From contig CAWEDP010000001.1 of NCBI GenBank assembly GCA_963807925.1, forward strand, positions 434,001-498,000: DNA of 64,000 nt, written 5' to 3'. The notes beneath the pieces were generated by a model. That model was not told the DNA's origin and did not search any database. It worked only from the letters and a program-made list of their open reading frames with translations. This DNA comes from CAWEDP01 sp963807925. GTDB taxonomy: Bacteria; Acidobacteriota; Vicinamibacteria; Vicinamibacterales; CAVVIG01. Shown piece after piece: positions 8,730 to 18,018 of this stretch (position 1 is its first letter; each line of letters begins with the position of its first letter). The translations under genes and the position numbers were made by a program.

Positions 8730-11552
8730 TCACGGCTCGACCGGCTCGGCCAGCGCAGCCTGGCAACGGTCGCACAACCCGGCCCACGTCGGATCCGCCG
8801 ACACCCTTGGCACGTAGCGCCAGCACCGCTCGCACCTGATGCCCCCCGCCCGGCCGATGGCCACGTGCATGCCGGAGCCTTCGGTGCCCCGGCGCAGCTC
8901 CACGTCCGAAACGATGAACAGCATCGGCAGATCGGATCGGTGCCGGTCGAGCAGCGCGTACTCGGGGCCCTCGGCGGTGAGGACGACGCGCGCCTGGAGC
9001 GAGCTGCCGATCTGCTTGTTCTTCCTGAGCGGCTCGATTTCCGCGAGCACGCGATCCCGCACGGCCAGCAATCGCGTCCACCGCTCGACGAGCTCCGCGT
9101 TGCGCAGCGTCTCGAGCTCCGGGCGCGTCGGAAAGGTCGCCATGTGCACGGATGGCTCGCGGCCGTCTGAGGCCGGCAGATAGCGCCACAGCTCGTCGGC
9201 CGTGAACGACAGGATCGGCGCCATCAGGCGGGTCAACCCGTCGGCGATCGTATACATCGCCGTCTGGGCCGATCGGCGCTCCGCGGCGCCTGCGGCGAAG
9301 GTGTACAGCCGGTCCTTCGAGACATCGGCGTAGAACGCGCTCAGGTCGATCGTGGTGAACGCGTTGACCGCCTGGAAGATCGCGCTGTACTCGTGCCGTT
9401 GGTACGCGGCGAGGACGCGCTGCGCGACCTCCGCGTAGCGCTCCAGAATGTAGCGGTCGACCTCCTCCAGGCGCCCGACCTCCAGCCGGTCGGTGGAGGG
9501 ATCGAAGTCGTACAGGTTGGCGAGCAGATAGCGCGCGGTGTTCCGAATCTTCCGGTACGCCTCGACCGCGCGCGCGAGGATCTGGCGGCTCAGGTGAATC
9601 TCCTGCGTGTAGTCGCTCATCGCGACCCACAGGCGCAGGATGTCGGCGCCGCTCTCCCTGATGATGTCCTGCGGCTCGATCGAGTTGCCGAGCGACTTCG
9701 ACATCTTTCGGCCGTCTTCCGCCACGATGAAGCCGTGCGTCACCACTTCGCGGTAGGGCGGCCGGCCGCGGGTGCCGAGCCCGACGAGCAGGGAGCTCTG
9801 GAACCAGCCGCGGTGCTGGTCGCTGCCCTCGAGATAGATGTCCGCCGGCCAGGTCAGCTCGGGGCGCACCGAGAGCACCGCCTCGTGGCTCGATCCCGAG
9901 TCGAACCACACGTCGAGGATGTTCATCTCCCGTTCGAACGAGGCGCCGCCGCACCTGGGACACGTCATGTCAGCGGGCACGAAGTCGGCGGTCGGGCGCT
10001 CGTACCACGCATCGGCGCCATAGCGCTCGAACACGGTGGCCGCCTGCTCGACGAGCGCCGGGGTCACAATCGCCTCGCCGCAGGCGGCGCAGTCCACGGC
10101 CGGAATCGGCACGCCCCAGACCCGCTGGCGCGAGATGCACCAGTCGGGACGGTTCGCGATCATGTTGAAGATGCGATCGTGCCCCCACGACGGCACCCAT
10201 GTCACAGCGTGATCGACGGCGTCGAGCGCGGCCTCTCGCAGCGTCCGTTCCCGGTCCGGCTTCAGCCGGACGGCGTCGAGGCTGATGAACCACTGCGAGG
10301 TCGCCAGGAAGATCACCGGGTTGTGGCAGCGCCAGCAGTGCGGATACTGGTGCGAAAAGGCCTGCCGGTGCCACAAGCGCCCGCGTTGTCTCAGCGCCTC
10401 CTCGACCTTCGGGTTCGCATCGAACACCCGCATCCCGCCGAAGAGCTCGACCGAGTCGAGGAAATGGCCGCCCGGCCCGACCGGGGCGTAGATCTCCAGC
10501 CCGTACCGGACGCCCGTGGCGAAGTCGTCCGCGCCGTGCCCGGGGGCCGTGTGGACCGCGCCCGTGCCCGCCTCGAGCGTCACGTATTCGCCCAGCACGC
10601 CGATCGCGTCGCGCTCGTACAGCGGATGGCGGAAGCGAATCCCCTCGAGCTCCCGGCCGCTGATCGTCGCCAGAGGACGATCGAACGCGCGGCCGATCAC
10701 CCGGCCGACCTGCGGCGCGAGCGCGGTTGCGAGGATCACGGTTCGCCCGTCCACGTCGAAGGCCCCGTACTCCACCTCGGGGTGAAAGGCGATCGCGAGA
10801 TTCGACGGAATCGTCCACGGCGTCGTCGTCCAGATGAGCACCGACACGTCGCGGCCGGCAAGCGCCGGTGCGCGCGCGACGAGCTCCGGCAGGCTCGCCG
10901 GCGCGAGCGGGAACTCGACGTAGATCGACGGCGAGGAGTGCTCTTCGTACTCCACCTCCGCTTCGGCAAGGGCGGTGCGGCAGTGGATGCACCAGTGGAC
11001 CGGCTTCTTCCCCTTGTAGACGAGGTCCTGCGCGACGAATCGGCCGAAGGCGCGCGTGATGGCCGCCTGGTACCTGAAATCCATCGTCAGGTACGGCTCG
11101 TCCCAGGTGCCGAGCACGCCCAATCGCTCGAACTGCTCGGTCATCGTGCCGATGAACCGCTCGGCGTAGGCGCGGCAGGCCCGGCAGAAATCGGCGACCG
11201 GCATGTCGCGCTTCTTGGGTCCGAGCTCCCGGTCCACCTGCAGCTCGATCGGGAGCCCGTGACAGTCGTAGCCGACGACGTACGGCGCGTCGTATCCGGC
11301 CATCGATCGCGACTTGACCACCAGATCCTTGAGGATCTTGTTCATCGCCGTGCCGATGTGGATGTTGCCGTTGGCGTACGGCGGACCGTCGTGCAGCACG
11401 AACTTCGGCGCGCCACGCCGCCGCGCCCGAATCTGTCCGTAGAGATCCATGGCAGCCCAGCGGGCGAGCGCCTCCGGTTCGCTCGTGGGCAGGCTCGCTT
11501 TCATCGGAAAGTCGGTGCGCGGCAGGTTGACCGTGTCTTTCCACTCGGGCAT
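8730..11552 (-). CDS. ileS: Isoleucyl-tRNA synthetase
   Basis: 940 aa class I synthetase. The HIGH-type motif is 'YANGNIHIG' (residues 59-67), the KMSKS loop is 'GRKMSKSLGN' near residue 615, and an editing domain lies between. The C-terminus has the zinc cysteines of the bacterial-type enzyme ('CERCWRYVP' and 'CDRCQA'). I set the start at 'MPEWKDTVNLPRTDFPM', which is the standard N-terminus; the frame stays open far upstream but there it is antisense to the M16 gene. A TATAAA box (11569-11574) lies 16 bases before the ATG. Confidence 0.96.
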   Translation of the reverse strand: MPEWKDTVNLPRTDFPMKASLPTSEPEALARWAAMDLYGQIRARRRGAPKFVLHDGPPYANGNIHIGTAMNKILKDLVVKSRSMAGYDAPYVVGYDCHGLPIELQVDRELGPKKRDMPVADFCRACRAYAERFIGTMTEQFERLGVLGTWDEPYLTMDFRYQAAITRAFGRFVAQDLVYKGKKPVHWCIHCRTALAEAEVEYEEHSSPSIYVEFPLAPASLPELVARAPALAGRDVSVLIWTTTPWTIPSNLAIAFHPEVEYGAFDVDGRTVILATALAPQVGRVIGRAFDRPLATISGRELEGIRFRHPLYERDAIGVLGEYVTLEAGTGAVHTAPGHGADDFATGVRYGLEIYAPVGPGGHFLDSVELFGGMRVFDANPKVEEALRQRGRLWHRQAFSHQYPHCWRCHNPVIFLATSQWFISLDAVRLKPDRERTLREAALDAVDHAVTWVPSWGHDRIFNMIANRPDWCISRQRVWGVPIPAVDCAACGEAIVTPALVEQAATVFERYGADAWYERPTADFVPADMTCPRCGGASFEREMNILDVWFDSGSSHEAVLSVRPELTWPADIYLEGSDQHRGWFQSSLLVGLGTRGRPPYREVVTHGFIVAEDGRKMSKSLGNSIEPQDIIRESGADILRLWVAMSDYTQEIHLSRQILARAVEAYRKIRNTARYLLANLYDFDPSTDRLEVGRLEEVDRYILERYAEVAQRVLAAYQRHEYSAIFQAVNAFTTIDLSAFYADVSKDRLYTFAAGAAERRSAQTAMYTIADGLTRLMAPILSFTADELWRYLPASDGREPSVHMATFPTRPELETLRNAELVERWTRLLAVRDRVLAEIEPLRKNKQIGSSLQARVVLTAEGPEYALLDRHRSDLPMLFIVSDVELRRGTEGSGMHVAIGRAGGIRCERCWRYVPRVSADPTWAGLCDRCQAALAEPVEP

Positions 11553-11568
11553 CGGGGTATCCGACGAT

Positions 11569-11576
11569 TTTATAAT
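11569..11576. promoter_or_regulatory. Divergent ileS / M16 peptidase -10 boxes
   Basis: Only 30 bases separate the two start codons. TATAAT (11571-11576) lies six bases before the plus-strand ATG at 11583, too close for a ribosome site, so that mRNA would be leaderless. The overlapping minus-strand TATAAA would give ileS a leader of about ten bases. -35 elements are not evident. Confidence 0.55.
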
Positions 11577-11582
11577 GATCCG

Positions 11583-12872
11583 ATGCTCAGGCGCGCGACG
11601 CTCGACAACGGCTTGACGGTCCTGATTCAGGAAGAGCACACCGCTCCGCTCGCCTCGGTCTGGTGCTGGTACCGCGTCGGCTCGAAGGACGAAACGCCCG
11701 GCCTGACCGGCATCTCGCACTGGTGCGAGCACATGAACTTCAAGGGGACGACCAACATCCCGCGCGATCAGGTGAAGGGCATCATCGAGCGCTTCGGGGG
11801 CAGCTGGAACGGCTACACCTGGATCGATCAGACCACGTACCTCGAGACCGCGACGCGCGACGCGCTCGATCGGATGCTGTTCATCGAATCGGAGCGGATG
11901 GACGGCTGCCTCTATCATCCCGACGACTGTGAATCGGAGCGCACCGTCATCATCTCCGAGCTGCAGGGCGCGGAGAACGATCCCGATCAGCTGCTCGACC
12001 AGGAGCTGACCGCGACGGCGTTCAAGGCGCACCCTTATCGCCATCCGACCATCGGCTGGGTTTCCGATCTCCACACGATGACGCGCGACGATCTGTACGC
12101 GTACTACCGGCGGCACTACGTCCCGAACAACGCAACGCTCGTGATCGTCGGCGACGTGGACGCGGACGAGGCGCTCGGGCGCGCCCGGTCGAGGTTCGGC
12201 AGCATCGTGCCCGGTCCCGAGCCGGCGCGCGTGCGCACGATCGAGCCGGAGCAGACGGGCGAGCGGCGCCTGACGATTCGCAGGGAAGGAACGACCGGGT
12301 ATCTGAAGGCGGCGTTCCACGCACCGGCGTTCGGCGACGCGCGATTCTACCCGTTGCTCGTGCTCGACGCCGCATTGACCGGCGCCAAGGGGCTGAACCT
12401 GTGGTCCAGTTTCCGGACGCCGCCGCCGCAGCGTCGCTCGCGGCTCTATTGCGCGCTGGTGGAGCGGGGCCTGGCCGCCTCAGTCGCCGGCGCCGTGCTG
12501 CCGACCGAGCACCCGTTCCTCTACACCGTCTCGGTCACCTCCACCGCCGGGACGCCGCTGTCGGCGGTGGAGGGCGTGCTGCTCGAGGAATTCGAGCGCG
12601 TGGCGCGGGACGGTCTCACCGAGCCGGAGCTCGCCAAGGCGAAGGCGCAGCTCAGGGCCCGAATGGTGTTCGACAACGACAGCGTGACGAATCTGGCGCA
12701 TCAGCTCGGATATTTCGAGACGATTGCCAGCGCGGACGATATCCTTCAGGCGCCGGCGCGAATCGCGGCGGTCACGCCCGATGCCGTCGCCGACACGGCC
12801 CGGAGCGTCCTGTCGGCATCGAACCGGACGCTCGGCTGGTTCAATCCGCTCGAGTCCGCTTCGGCGACGTGA
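11583..12872 (+). CDS. M16 zinc peptidase, catalytic subunit type
   Basis: 429 aa, the size of a PqqL/mitochondrial-processing-peptidase-like single M16 unit. The inverted zinc motif HxxEH is 'HWCEH' (46-50), and Glu126, 76 residues after His50, is the expected third ligand in 'ERTVIISELQ'. No signal peptide is visible. The start overlaps no other gene and is preceded by a -10 box rather than a ribosome site. The following gene overlaps by GTGA and encodes an M16 homologue without the zinc motif, so the pair probably forms a heterodimeric peptidase. Confidence 0.9.
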   Translation: MLRRATLDNGLTVLIQEEHTAPLASVWCWYRVGSKDETPGLTGISHWCEHMNFKGTTNIPRDQVKGIIERFGGSWNGYTWIDQTTYLETATRDALDRMLFIESERMDGCLYHPDDCESERTVIISELQGAENDPDQLLDQELTATAFKAHPYRHPTIGWVSDLHTMTRDDLYAYYRRHYVPNNATLVIVGDVDADEALGRARSRFGSIVPGPEPARVRTIEPEQTGERRLTIRREGTTGYLKAAFHAPAFGDARFYPLLVLDAALTGAKGLNLWSSFRTPPPQRRSRLYCALVERGLAASVAGAVLPTEHPFLYTVSVTSTAGTPLSAVEGVLLEEFERVARDGLTEPELAKAKAQLRARMVFDNDSVTNLAHQLGYFETIASADDILQAPARIAAVTPDAVADTARSVLSASNRTLGWFNPLESASAT

Positions 12873-14131
12873 CGAGACTGGCCCCTTCCCGGACCGTGCT
12901 CCCCAACGGCGTCGTCGTCGTGGCGAAGGAGGCGCGAACCATCCCCGCGGTCACGATCAATCTGGCGGTCCGGGCGGGGTCGGCGTGCGACCCGGTCGAT
13001 GCCGTCGGGGCCATGCACCTGCTGTCCCGCGTCATCGACCGCGGCACGGCCGCGCGGTCGGCGTCCGACATCGCCGAGGATCTCGACAGCCGCGGTATCA
13101 GCCTGTCGGCCGCCGTCACCCGACATGTCATGTCACTCGCCTGCACGTGCCTCTCCGAGGATTTCGACAGCGTGCTCGCGCTGCTCGGCGACATCCTGAT
13201 CGCGCCGACGTTCCCCCAGTCAGAGCTCGACATCCGGAAAGCCGAGGTCCTGACGGCCATCCGGCAGGACGCCGACAACCCGGCCGTCCGCGCGTCCGAG
13301 ACGCTCATGGAATGCCTGTATCGGTCCGGCCATCCCTACGGGCGTCCGACGAAGGGGTCGATCGCGAGCGTGGAGGCGGTGACGCGCGACCGGCTGGCGG
13401 CGCTGCACGCGCGCTGGTTCGCGCCGTCGGTCTTGACCTCGGCCGTCGTCGGCGACGTCGATGCCGGACGCGTGGTCGAGGCCGCCGTGCGCGTGTTCGG
13501 TGGCTGGGCCCGCCCGTCTCCGGTTCCGCTCGTCGTCGGCCCGGCGGCTCCGGTATCCGAGCGGCGGCGGTACCTCATTCCGATGATGAACAAGTCGCAG
13601 GTCGACATCGCGTACGGATTCGTGGCCCTCGCGCGCATCGATCCGGCGTATCAGGCGTGCTCGCTCATGAACAACGTTCTCGGGCAGTATTCGATGGGCG
13701 GCCGCCTGGGCGACAGCATTCGCGAGCGTCAGGGGATGGCGTACTACGCCTTCAGCAGTCTCGACGCGAACCTCGTCGCCGGGCCGCTGACGGTGCGGGC
13801 AGGCGTCAGTCCGGCCAACGTCGATCGCACCATCGGGTCCATCGACGCGGAGATCGAGCGCTTCGTCCGGGACGGCGCCGACGCGGGGGAGCTGGAGGAA
13901 TCCAGGCAGTATCTGATTGCCTCGATGCCGCGGGCGCTCGAGACCAACGCCGCGATTGCGACGTTCCTGCAGACCGCGGAGTTCTTCGGCCTCGGGCTCG
14001 ACTACGACGTCCGCCTCCCCGCCCTGCTCGAAGCGGTGACGCTCGACCAGGTCAATGCCGTCGCCCGGCGCCTGCTGAGCTCCGATCGTGCCACGATCGT
14101 CGTCGCCGGACCATATCGGGAATCCGCGTGA
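12869..14131 (+). CDS. M16 family peptidase homologue lacking the zinc motif
   Basis: 420 aa. The region that should carry HxxEH reads 'AMHLLSRVIDRGTA', so the metal site is lost. The C-terminal M16 'arginine-tyrosine' segment is retained in 'LGDSIRERQGMAYYAFSS'. By analogy with processing-peptidase alpha subunits it likely supports substrate binding for the active protein encoded just upstream. The GTG start at 12869 overlaps the upstream TGA. A glycine-rich loop typical of alpha subunits is not obvious. Confidence 0.88.
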   Translation: MTRLAPSRTVLPNGVVVVAKEARTIPAVTINLAVRAGSACDPVDAVGAMHLLSRVIDRGTAARSASDIAEDLDSRGISLSAAVTRHVMSLACTCLSEDFDSVLALLGDILIAPTFPQSELDIRKAEVLTAIRQDADNPAVRASETLMECLYRSGHPYGRPTKGSIASVEAVTRDRLAALHARWFAPSVLTSAVVGDVDAGRVVEAAVRVFGGWARPSPVPLVVGPAAPVSERRRYLIPMMNKSQVDIAYGFVALARIDPAYQACSLMNNVLGQYSMGGRLGDSIRERQGMAYYAFSSLDANLVAGPLTVRAGVSPANVDRTIGSIDAEIERFVRDGADAGELEESRQYLIASMPRALETNAAIATFLQTAEFFGLGLDYDVRLPALLEAVTLDQVNAVARRLLSSDRATIVVAGPYRESA

Positions 14132-14132
14132 C

Positions 14133-14831
14133 ATGACCAGGGGCGTGTTCTTCGACGTCGACTTCACGCTGATCGAGCCGGGGCCGATGTTCCGCGCCGA
14201 AGGGTACCGCGCGTTCTGCGAACGACACGGCATGCGGGTGGACGAGGAGCGGTTCGTGGACGCGGTGGAGAGCGCCGCCGCCCTGCTCGACGGTCCCGAA
14301 GACGCGCCGTACGACGCCGAGATCTTCGTGGCCTACACGCGGTCCATCATCGAGCACATGGGCGGGCGCGGGCCGGCGGTGGAGGGCTGCGCCCGCGAAA
14401 TCTACGACGAGTGGGCGGCGTGCCACCACTTCGACCTGTACGACGACGTGCCGGCGGCGCTGCAGGCGCTGGCCGGGCGAGGCATCCGCATCGGCCTGAT
14501 TTCCAACTCGCATCGCTGCCTCACGTCGTTCCAGGCGCACTTTCAGTTGAACGGGCTGATCGCCGCCGCTGTCTCGTCGTCGGAACACGGCTACCTGAAG
14601 CCGCATCCGAGCATCTTCGCGGCGGCGCTCCGGCAGGCGGGCGTCGCCGCGGACGAAGCGGTCATGGTGGGCGACAGCATCCGGCAGGACGTCGAAGGCG
14701 CGCTGCGCGCCGGCATGCGCGCGGTGTGGCTGCAGCGTTCCCCCGCGCCGGCCGCAGAGACGCGGGACCTCTCGGCGCGCGGCGTGCCGGTGATCCGCTC
14801 GCTTCGCGAGCTCTCGCTCGTGATCGAATGA
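14133..14831 (+). CDS. HAD-superfamily hydrolase
   Basis: 232 aa. HAD motif I is 'FFDVDFTLIEPG' (nucleophile and acid Asp), motif II 'GLISNSHRCL', motif III lysine in 'GYLKPHPSIF' and motif IV 'MVGDSIRQDVEGA'. A helical cap lies between motifs I and II, as in subfamily IA phosphatases such as phosphoglycolate phosphatase-like enzymes. The substrate is unknown. The ATG is two bases after the upstream M16 stop, so the gene is in the M16 operon, and it converges with the HIT gene. Confidence 0.88.
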   Translation: MTRGVFFDVDFTLIEPGPMFRAEGYRAFCERHGMRVDEERFVDAVESAAALLDGPEDAPYDAEIFVAYTRSIIEHMGGRGPAVEGCAREIYDEWAACHHFDLYDDVPAALQALAGRGIRIGLISNSHRCLTSFQAHFQLNGLIAAAVSSSEHGYLKPHPSIFAAALRQAGVAADEAVMVGDSIRQDVEGALRAGMRAVWLQRSPAPAAETRDLSARGVPVIRSLRELSLVIE

Positions 14832-14841
14832 CCGGAAAGGG

Positions 14842-15186
14842 TCACCCCGGCGGCCACTGCATCGCACGCCCTCCCAGCAGGTGCAGGTGGACGTGGAACA
14901 CCGTTTGTCCCGCCTCCCGATTGGTGTTGAAGACCGTCCGGAACCCCGCGTCGGCGAGCCCTCGCTCTCTGGCGATGGCGGCCGCCCGCCGCACCAGCTC
15001 GCCGATTATCTGATCCTCCTCGACGCCGGCCTCGTTGAGCGAGGCGATGTGCCGTTTCGGAATCACCAGCACGTGCGTCGGCGCCTGGGGGTTGATGTCG
15101 TTGAACGCCAGGACGCGCTGGTCTTCGTAGACGATCGACGCGGGAACCTGCCGGAGCACGATTCTGCAGAACAGACAGTCGGTCAT
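14842..15186 (-). CDS. HIT-family nucleotide-binding hydrolase
   Basis: 114 aa. The histidine triad is 'HVHLHLLGG' near the C-terminus. The N-terminal 'DCLFCRIV' and the pair in 'PKRHIASL' match the HINT-like branch, which hydrolyses purine nucleoside phosphoramidates. It sits at the 3' end of the thiD-moaE-moaD-prfA-prmC run of minus-strand genes. Confidence 0.93.
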   Translation of the reverse strand: MTDCLFCRIVLRQVPASIVYEDQRVLAFNDINPQAPTHVLVIPKRHIASLNEAGVEEDQIIGELVRRAAAIARERGLADAGFRTVFNTNREAGQTVFHVHLHLLGGRAMQWPPG

Positions 15187-15223
15187 CTCGAGATCCCCGC
15201 GGCGCCCTTCGGCGGCCGCCCGA

Positions 15224-16147
15224 TCATGGCACGCCCGGATCCGCCGGATGCGCCGCCGGCCTTTCGTCGAGCTGCGCGACCGCCACCCTGGCGATCCCCT
15301 GCAGGTCGCGCTTGAGCGCCCGCAGGCGCAGCGCGGGCTGCGCCTGAATCACTCGTTCAACGTCGTCGTCCTGCCCGAAACCGAATTCGAAGATCAGGGC
15401 GCCTCCGCTCGCCAGCCGCGCCGCGGCCTGAACGACGACGGTGACGATCAGATCCAGGCCGGTCGCCCCGCCGAACAGCGCGACGGCCGGTTCGTGATCC
15501 CGGACCTCCGGCTGCAGCGCCGGACGGTCCGGCGCGCGCACGTACGGCGGGTTGGCGACGACGAGATCGAAGGGCCCATCGATCGAGTCGAGCACGTCGG
15601 CCTGCACGAAGCGGATCCGATCCGCCACGCCGAGCCGCGCGGCATTCGCCCGCGCGACCGTCAGCGCCTCCGGTGAGATGTCGGTCGCCACGAAGGACGC
15701 GTTCGGGAGCTCGTGAGCGAGCGCGACGACGAGGTTGCCGCTGCCGGTGCATGCGTCGGCCACGCGAAGGGATCCACGCCGGTCGCCCGCGAGCTCCAGC
15801 GCCGCCTCGACAATCAGCTCTGTTTCCGCCCGTGGGATGAGGACAGCGGGAGAGACTTGGAAGGACAGGCCCCAGAATTCCCGCCGTCCGGTGATGTAGG
15901 CGGCCGGCTCGCGCGCCGCGCGCCGACCCACCGCGGCCTGGAACTGTTCCGCGAAGCCGGATGGCTCGGGCTCGGGAGCCCGCAGCAGGTACGCGGCCGT
16001 GTCGCATCCGAGCACGTGCTCGGCGAGGGCCCGTGCGCTCGCCTCGGCTTCAGCCGCGCTGATGCCGGCGCTCCGCAGCATCAGCCGGGCCGCGCCGACG
16101 CGTTCCTGAATGGTCATCGCGGGGTCGTCGGGCGCAGGCTGCTCCAT
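15224..16147 (-). CDS. prmC: Peptide chain release factor N5-glutamine methyltransferase
   Basis: 307 aa. It has a helical N-terminal release-factor-binding domain, then a class I methyltransferase fold with motif I 'VADACTGSGNLVVALA' and the catalytic 'VVANPPYV'. PrmC methylates the GGQ glutamine of release factors, and its target gene prfA is the next gene upstream. An internal ATG at 16117 ('MTIQERVGAARLML') would give a more usual N-terminus; the upstream ATG adds ten residues. The last ~20 residues are a loose Pro/Ala tail. Confidence 0.92.
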   Translation of the reverse strand: MEQPAPDDPAMTIQERVGAARLMLRSAGISAAEAEASARALAEHVLGCDTAAYLLRAPEPEPSGFAEQFQAAVGRRAAREPAAYITGRREFWGLSFQVSPAVLIPRAETELIVEAALELAGDRRGSLRVADACTGSGNLVVALAHELPNASFVATDISPEALTVARANAARLGVADRIRFVQADVLDSIDGPFDLVVANPPYVRAPDRPALQPEVRDHEPAVALFGGATGLDLIVTVVVQAAARLASGGALIFEFGFGQDDDVERVIQAQPALRLRALKRDLQGIARVAVAQLDERPAAHPADPGVP

Positions 16148-16160
16148 CCGGCCCGCGCTC

Positions 16161-17234
16161 TCAGGAGACCGCCGTCGCGTCGCGGAGCTTCTCGGACTGG
16201 TAGTGGGCGAGCACGTGATCGAGCAGTTCAGCCAGGTCGCCGTCCAGCACCTGCTCGAGCCGGTAGGTGGTGAAGTTCGCCCGATGGTCGGTGATGCGAT
16301 TGTCCTTGAAGTGGTAGGTCCGGATCTTCTCGGACCGCTCGCCCGTGCCCACCTGGCTGCGTCGATCCTTGGCGATCGCCTCCTGTTGCTTGCGCATCTC
16401 CATTTCGTACAGGCGGGAGCGCAGCACCTTCATCGCTTTCGCGCGGTTCTTGATCTGCGACTTCTCGTCCTGCTGCGAGACGACGAGGCCGGTCGGGATG
16501 TGGGTGACGCGGACCGCCGAATAGGTCGTATTGACGCTCTGGCCTCCGGGGCCGCTCGAGCAGAAGGTGTCGATCCGGAGATCCTTGTCGTTGATTTGAA
16601 CGTCGACCTCCTCCGCCTCCGGCAGCACGGCGACGGTGGCGGTGGAGGTGTGCACCCGTCCGCTGGCCTCGGTTGCCGGCACCCGCTGCACCCGGTGCAC
16701 GCCGCTCTCGTACTTCAACCGGCTGTAGACCCCACGTCCCTCGATGGTCGCGATGACCTCCTTCAGGCCGCCGACGCCGGTCTCGTTGCTCGAGAGCACC
16801 TCGATCCTCCAGCCCTGCCGCTCCGCGTACTTGCTGTACATCCGGAACAGCTCCGAGGCGAAGAGCGCCGCCTCGTCGCCGCCGGTGCCGGCGCGAATCT
16901 CGAGCACGACGTTCTTCTGATCGTTCGGATCCTTGGGAATGAGCAGGACCTTGAGCTCGTCGACGAGCGCCTCGCGCCGCGCGGCGAGCGATTTCAGCTC
17001 CTCCTGGGCCAGCTCGCGCATGTCGGCATCGCCCGCCGCGGCCAGTTCCTCGGTTTCGGCGATGTGCCGCACCACCGCCTTGTACTCGCGGAACCGTTCG
17101 ACCAGCGGTTCGATTTCCGCCAGCGCCTTGGCGTGCTTCCGGTACTCCGACGTGTCGCTCTGCACCTCGGCCGTGCCGAGGAGTTGCGTAAGCGTCTCGT
17201 ACTGCTGCTCGGTGGCCGTCAGTTTGTCGAACAT
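16161..17234 (-). CDS. prfA: Peptide chain release factor 1
   Basis: 357 aa, normal for RF1. The GGQ loop is 'SGPGGQSVNT', and the stop-codon recognition segment contains 'VPATEASGRVHTS', where the PxT motif appears as PAT, diagnostic of RF1 (UAA/UAG) rather than RF2. The ATG is 18 bases after the moaD stop, and prmC follows 13 bases after its own stop. Confidence 0.96.
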   Translation of the reverse strand: MFDKLTATEQQYETLTQLLGTAEVQSDTSEYRKHAKALAEIEPLVERFREYKAVVRHIAETEELAAAGDADMRELAQEELKSLAARREALVDELKVLLIPKDPNDQKNVVLEIRAGTGGDEAALFASELFRMYSKYAERQGWRIEVLSSNETGVGGLKEVIATIEGRGVYSRLKYESGVHRVQRVPATEASGRVHTSTATVAVLPEAEEVDVQINDKDLRIDTFCSSGPGGQSVNTTYSAVRVTHIPTGLVVSQQDEKSQIKNRAKAMKVLRSRLYEMEMRKQQEAIAKDRRSQVGTGERSEKIRTYHFKDNRITDHRANFTTYRLEQVLDGDLAELLDHVLAHYQSEKLRDATAVS

Positions 17235-17252
17235 CGAAACACCCGCCCGGAG

Positions 17253-17498
17253 TCATCCGCCCGAGACCGGCGGCAGGAACGCGACCTCGTCGCCGTCGCG
17301 AAGCTCGGTATCCATTCGGGCGTAGTCCGCGTTGACCGCGCTCGGAATCGACCGCTCGTAGGGGCCGAATGCCGGAAACTCGTCAGCGAGCTGCCGCCAC
17401 ACGCTTGCGATCGTCGCCCCACGCTCGACCTCGCGCGTCAGCTCCGTGCGCCCCGCAATCTCCCGCAGGCGCGCGAACAGCCGCACCGTCACCCGCAT
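17253..17498 (-). CDS. moaD: Molybdopterin synthase sulfur-carrier subunit
   Basis: 81 aa ubiquitin-like protein ending in the required diglycine ('LPPVSGG'). The beta-grasp pattern starts 'MRVTVRLFARLREIAGRTEL'. It donates thiocarboxylate sulfur to MoaE, whose gene overlaps by ten bases upstream. Confidence 0.93.
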   Translation of the reverse strand: MRVTVRLFARLREIAGRTELTREVERGATIASVWRQLADEFPAFGPYERSIPSAVNADYARMDTELRDGDEVAFLPPVSGG

Positions 17499-17977
17499 GC
17501 CGCCCGCTCTGCCCGGTTGCGCGCGTCGGCGTCGGCGGGATCGGCTGTGGCGCCCTCGATCCAGACGTCGCCGCCCTCGAAGAACTCGCGCTTCCAGATC
17601 GGGGCAATCTGCTTCACGCGCTCGATCGCGTACCGATTCGCGCCGTACGCGTGTGCGCGGTGCGGCGACGCGGTGACGATGGCGACGCTGGCTTCACCGA
17701 TGCTCAGCCGGCCCGTGCGGTGATGCAGCGCAAGCCGCACGCCCTGCCACCGCTCCTCCACCTCCGCCTCGATGCGCCTGAAGGCCGTGAGCGCCAGCGG
17801 TTCGTACGCCTCGTACTCGAGATACCGCACCTGCCGGCCCAGGTTGTGATGGCGGACCCGCCCGAGGAACGCGACCACGGCGCCCTCCGCCCCGGCCGCA
17901 TCGGCCGAGCCGCACAGAGCGGCAACGAGCCGGTCGAGATCCAGGCGCGCGGGTCCAATCGCGAGCAGCGGGACCAT
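17489..17977 (-). CDS. moaE: Molybdopterin synthase catalytic subunit
   Basis: 162 aa from the ATG at 17975-17977; an upstream ATG at 18022 would add 15 residues but would bury a -10 box inside the gene. Family marks are 'GAVVAFLGRVRHHN', 'LEYEAYEPLA', 'HRTGRLSIGEASV', 'SPHRAHAY' and the catalytic lysine region 'ERVKQIAPIWKREF'. With MoaD it converts cyclic pyranopterin monophosphate to molybdopterin. The C-terminal ~20 residues after 'DVWIEG' are a variable acidic/Ala tail. Confidence 0.93.
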   Translation of the reverse strand: MVPLLAIGPARLDLDRLVAALCGSADAAGAEGAVVAFLGRVRHHNLGRQVRYLEYEAYEPLALTAFRRIEAEVEERWQGVRLALHHRTGRLSIGEASVAIVTASPHRAHAYGANRYAIERVKQIAPIWKREFFEGGDVWIEGATADPADADARNRAERAACG

Positions 17978-17986
17978 GCTCTGTCC

Positions 17987-17992
17987 AGTATA
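17987..17992 (-). promoter_or_regulatory. moaE -10 box, probably leaderless
   Basis: On the minus strand the bases read TATACT and end nine bases before the chosen moaE ATG, leaving no room for a ribosome site. A clear -35 is not visible. Confidence 0.4.
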
Positions 17993-18018
17993 CGAGAACG
18001 GAAGACGGGGCACGTCCA

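Noticed and set aside
9393..11582. Very long 5' extension of the M16 frame antisense to ileS
   Set aside because: The extension has no domain and IleS motifs are on the other strand; the M16 fold starts at 11583.
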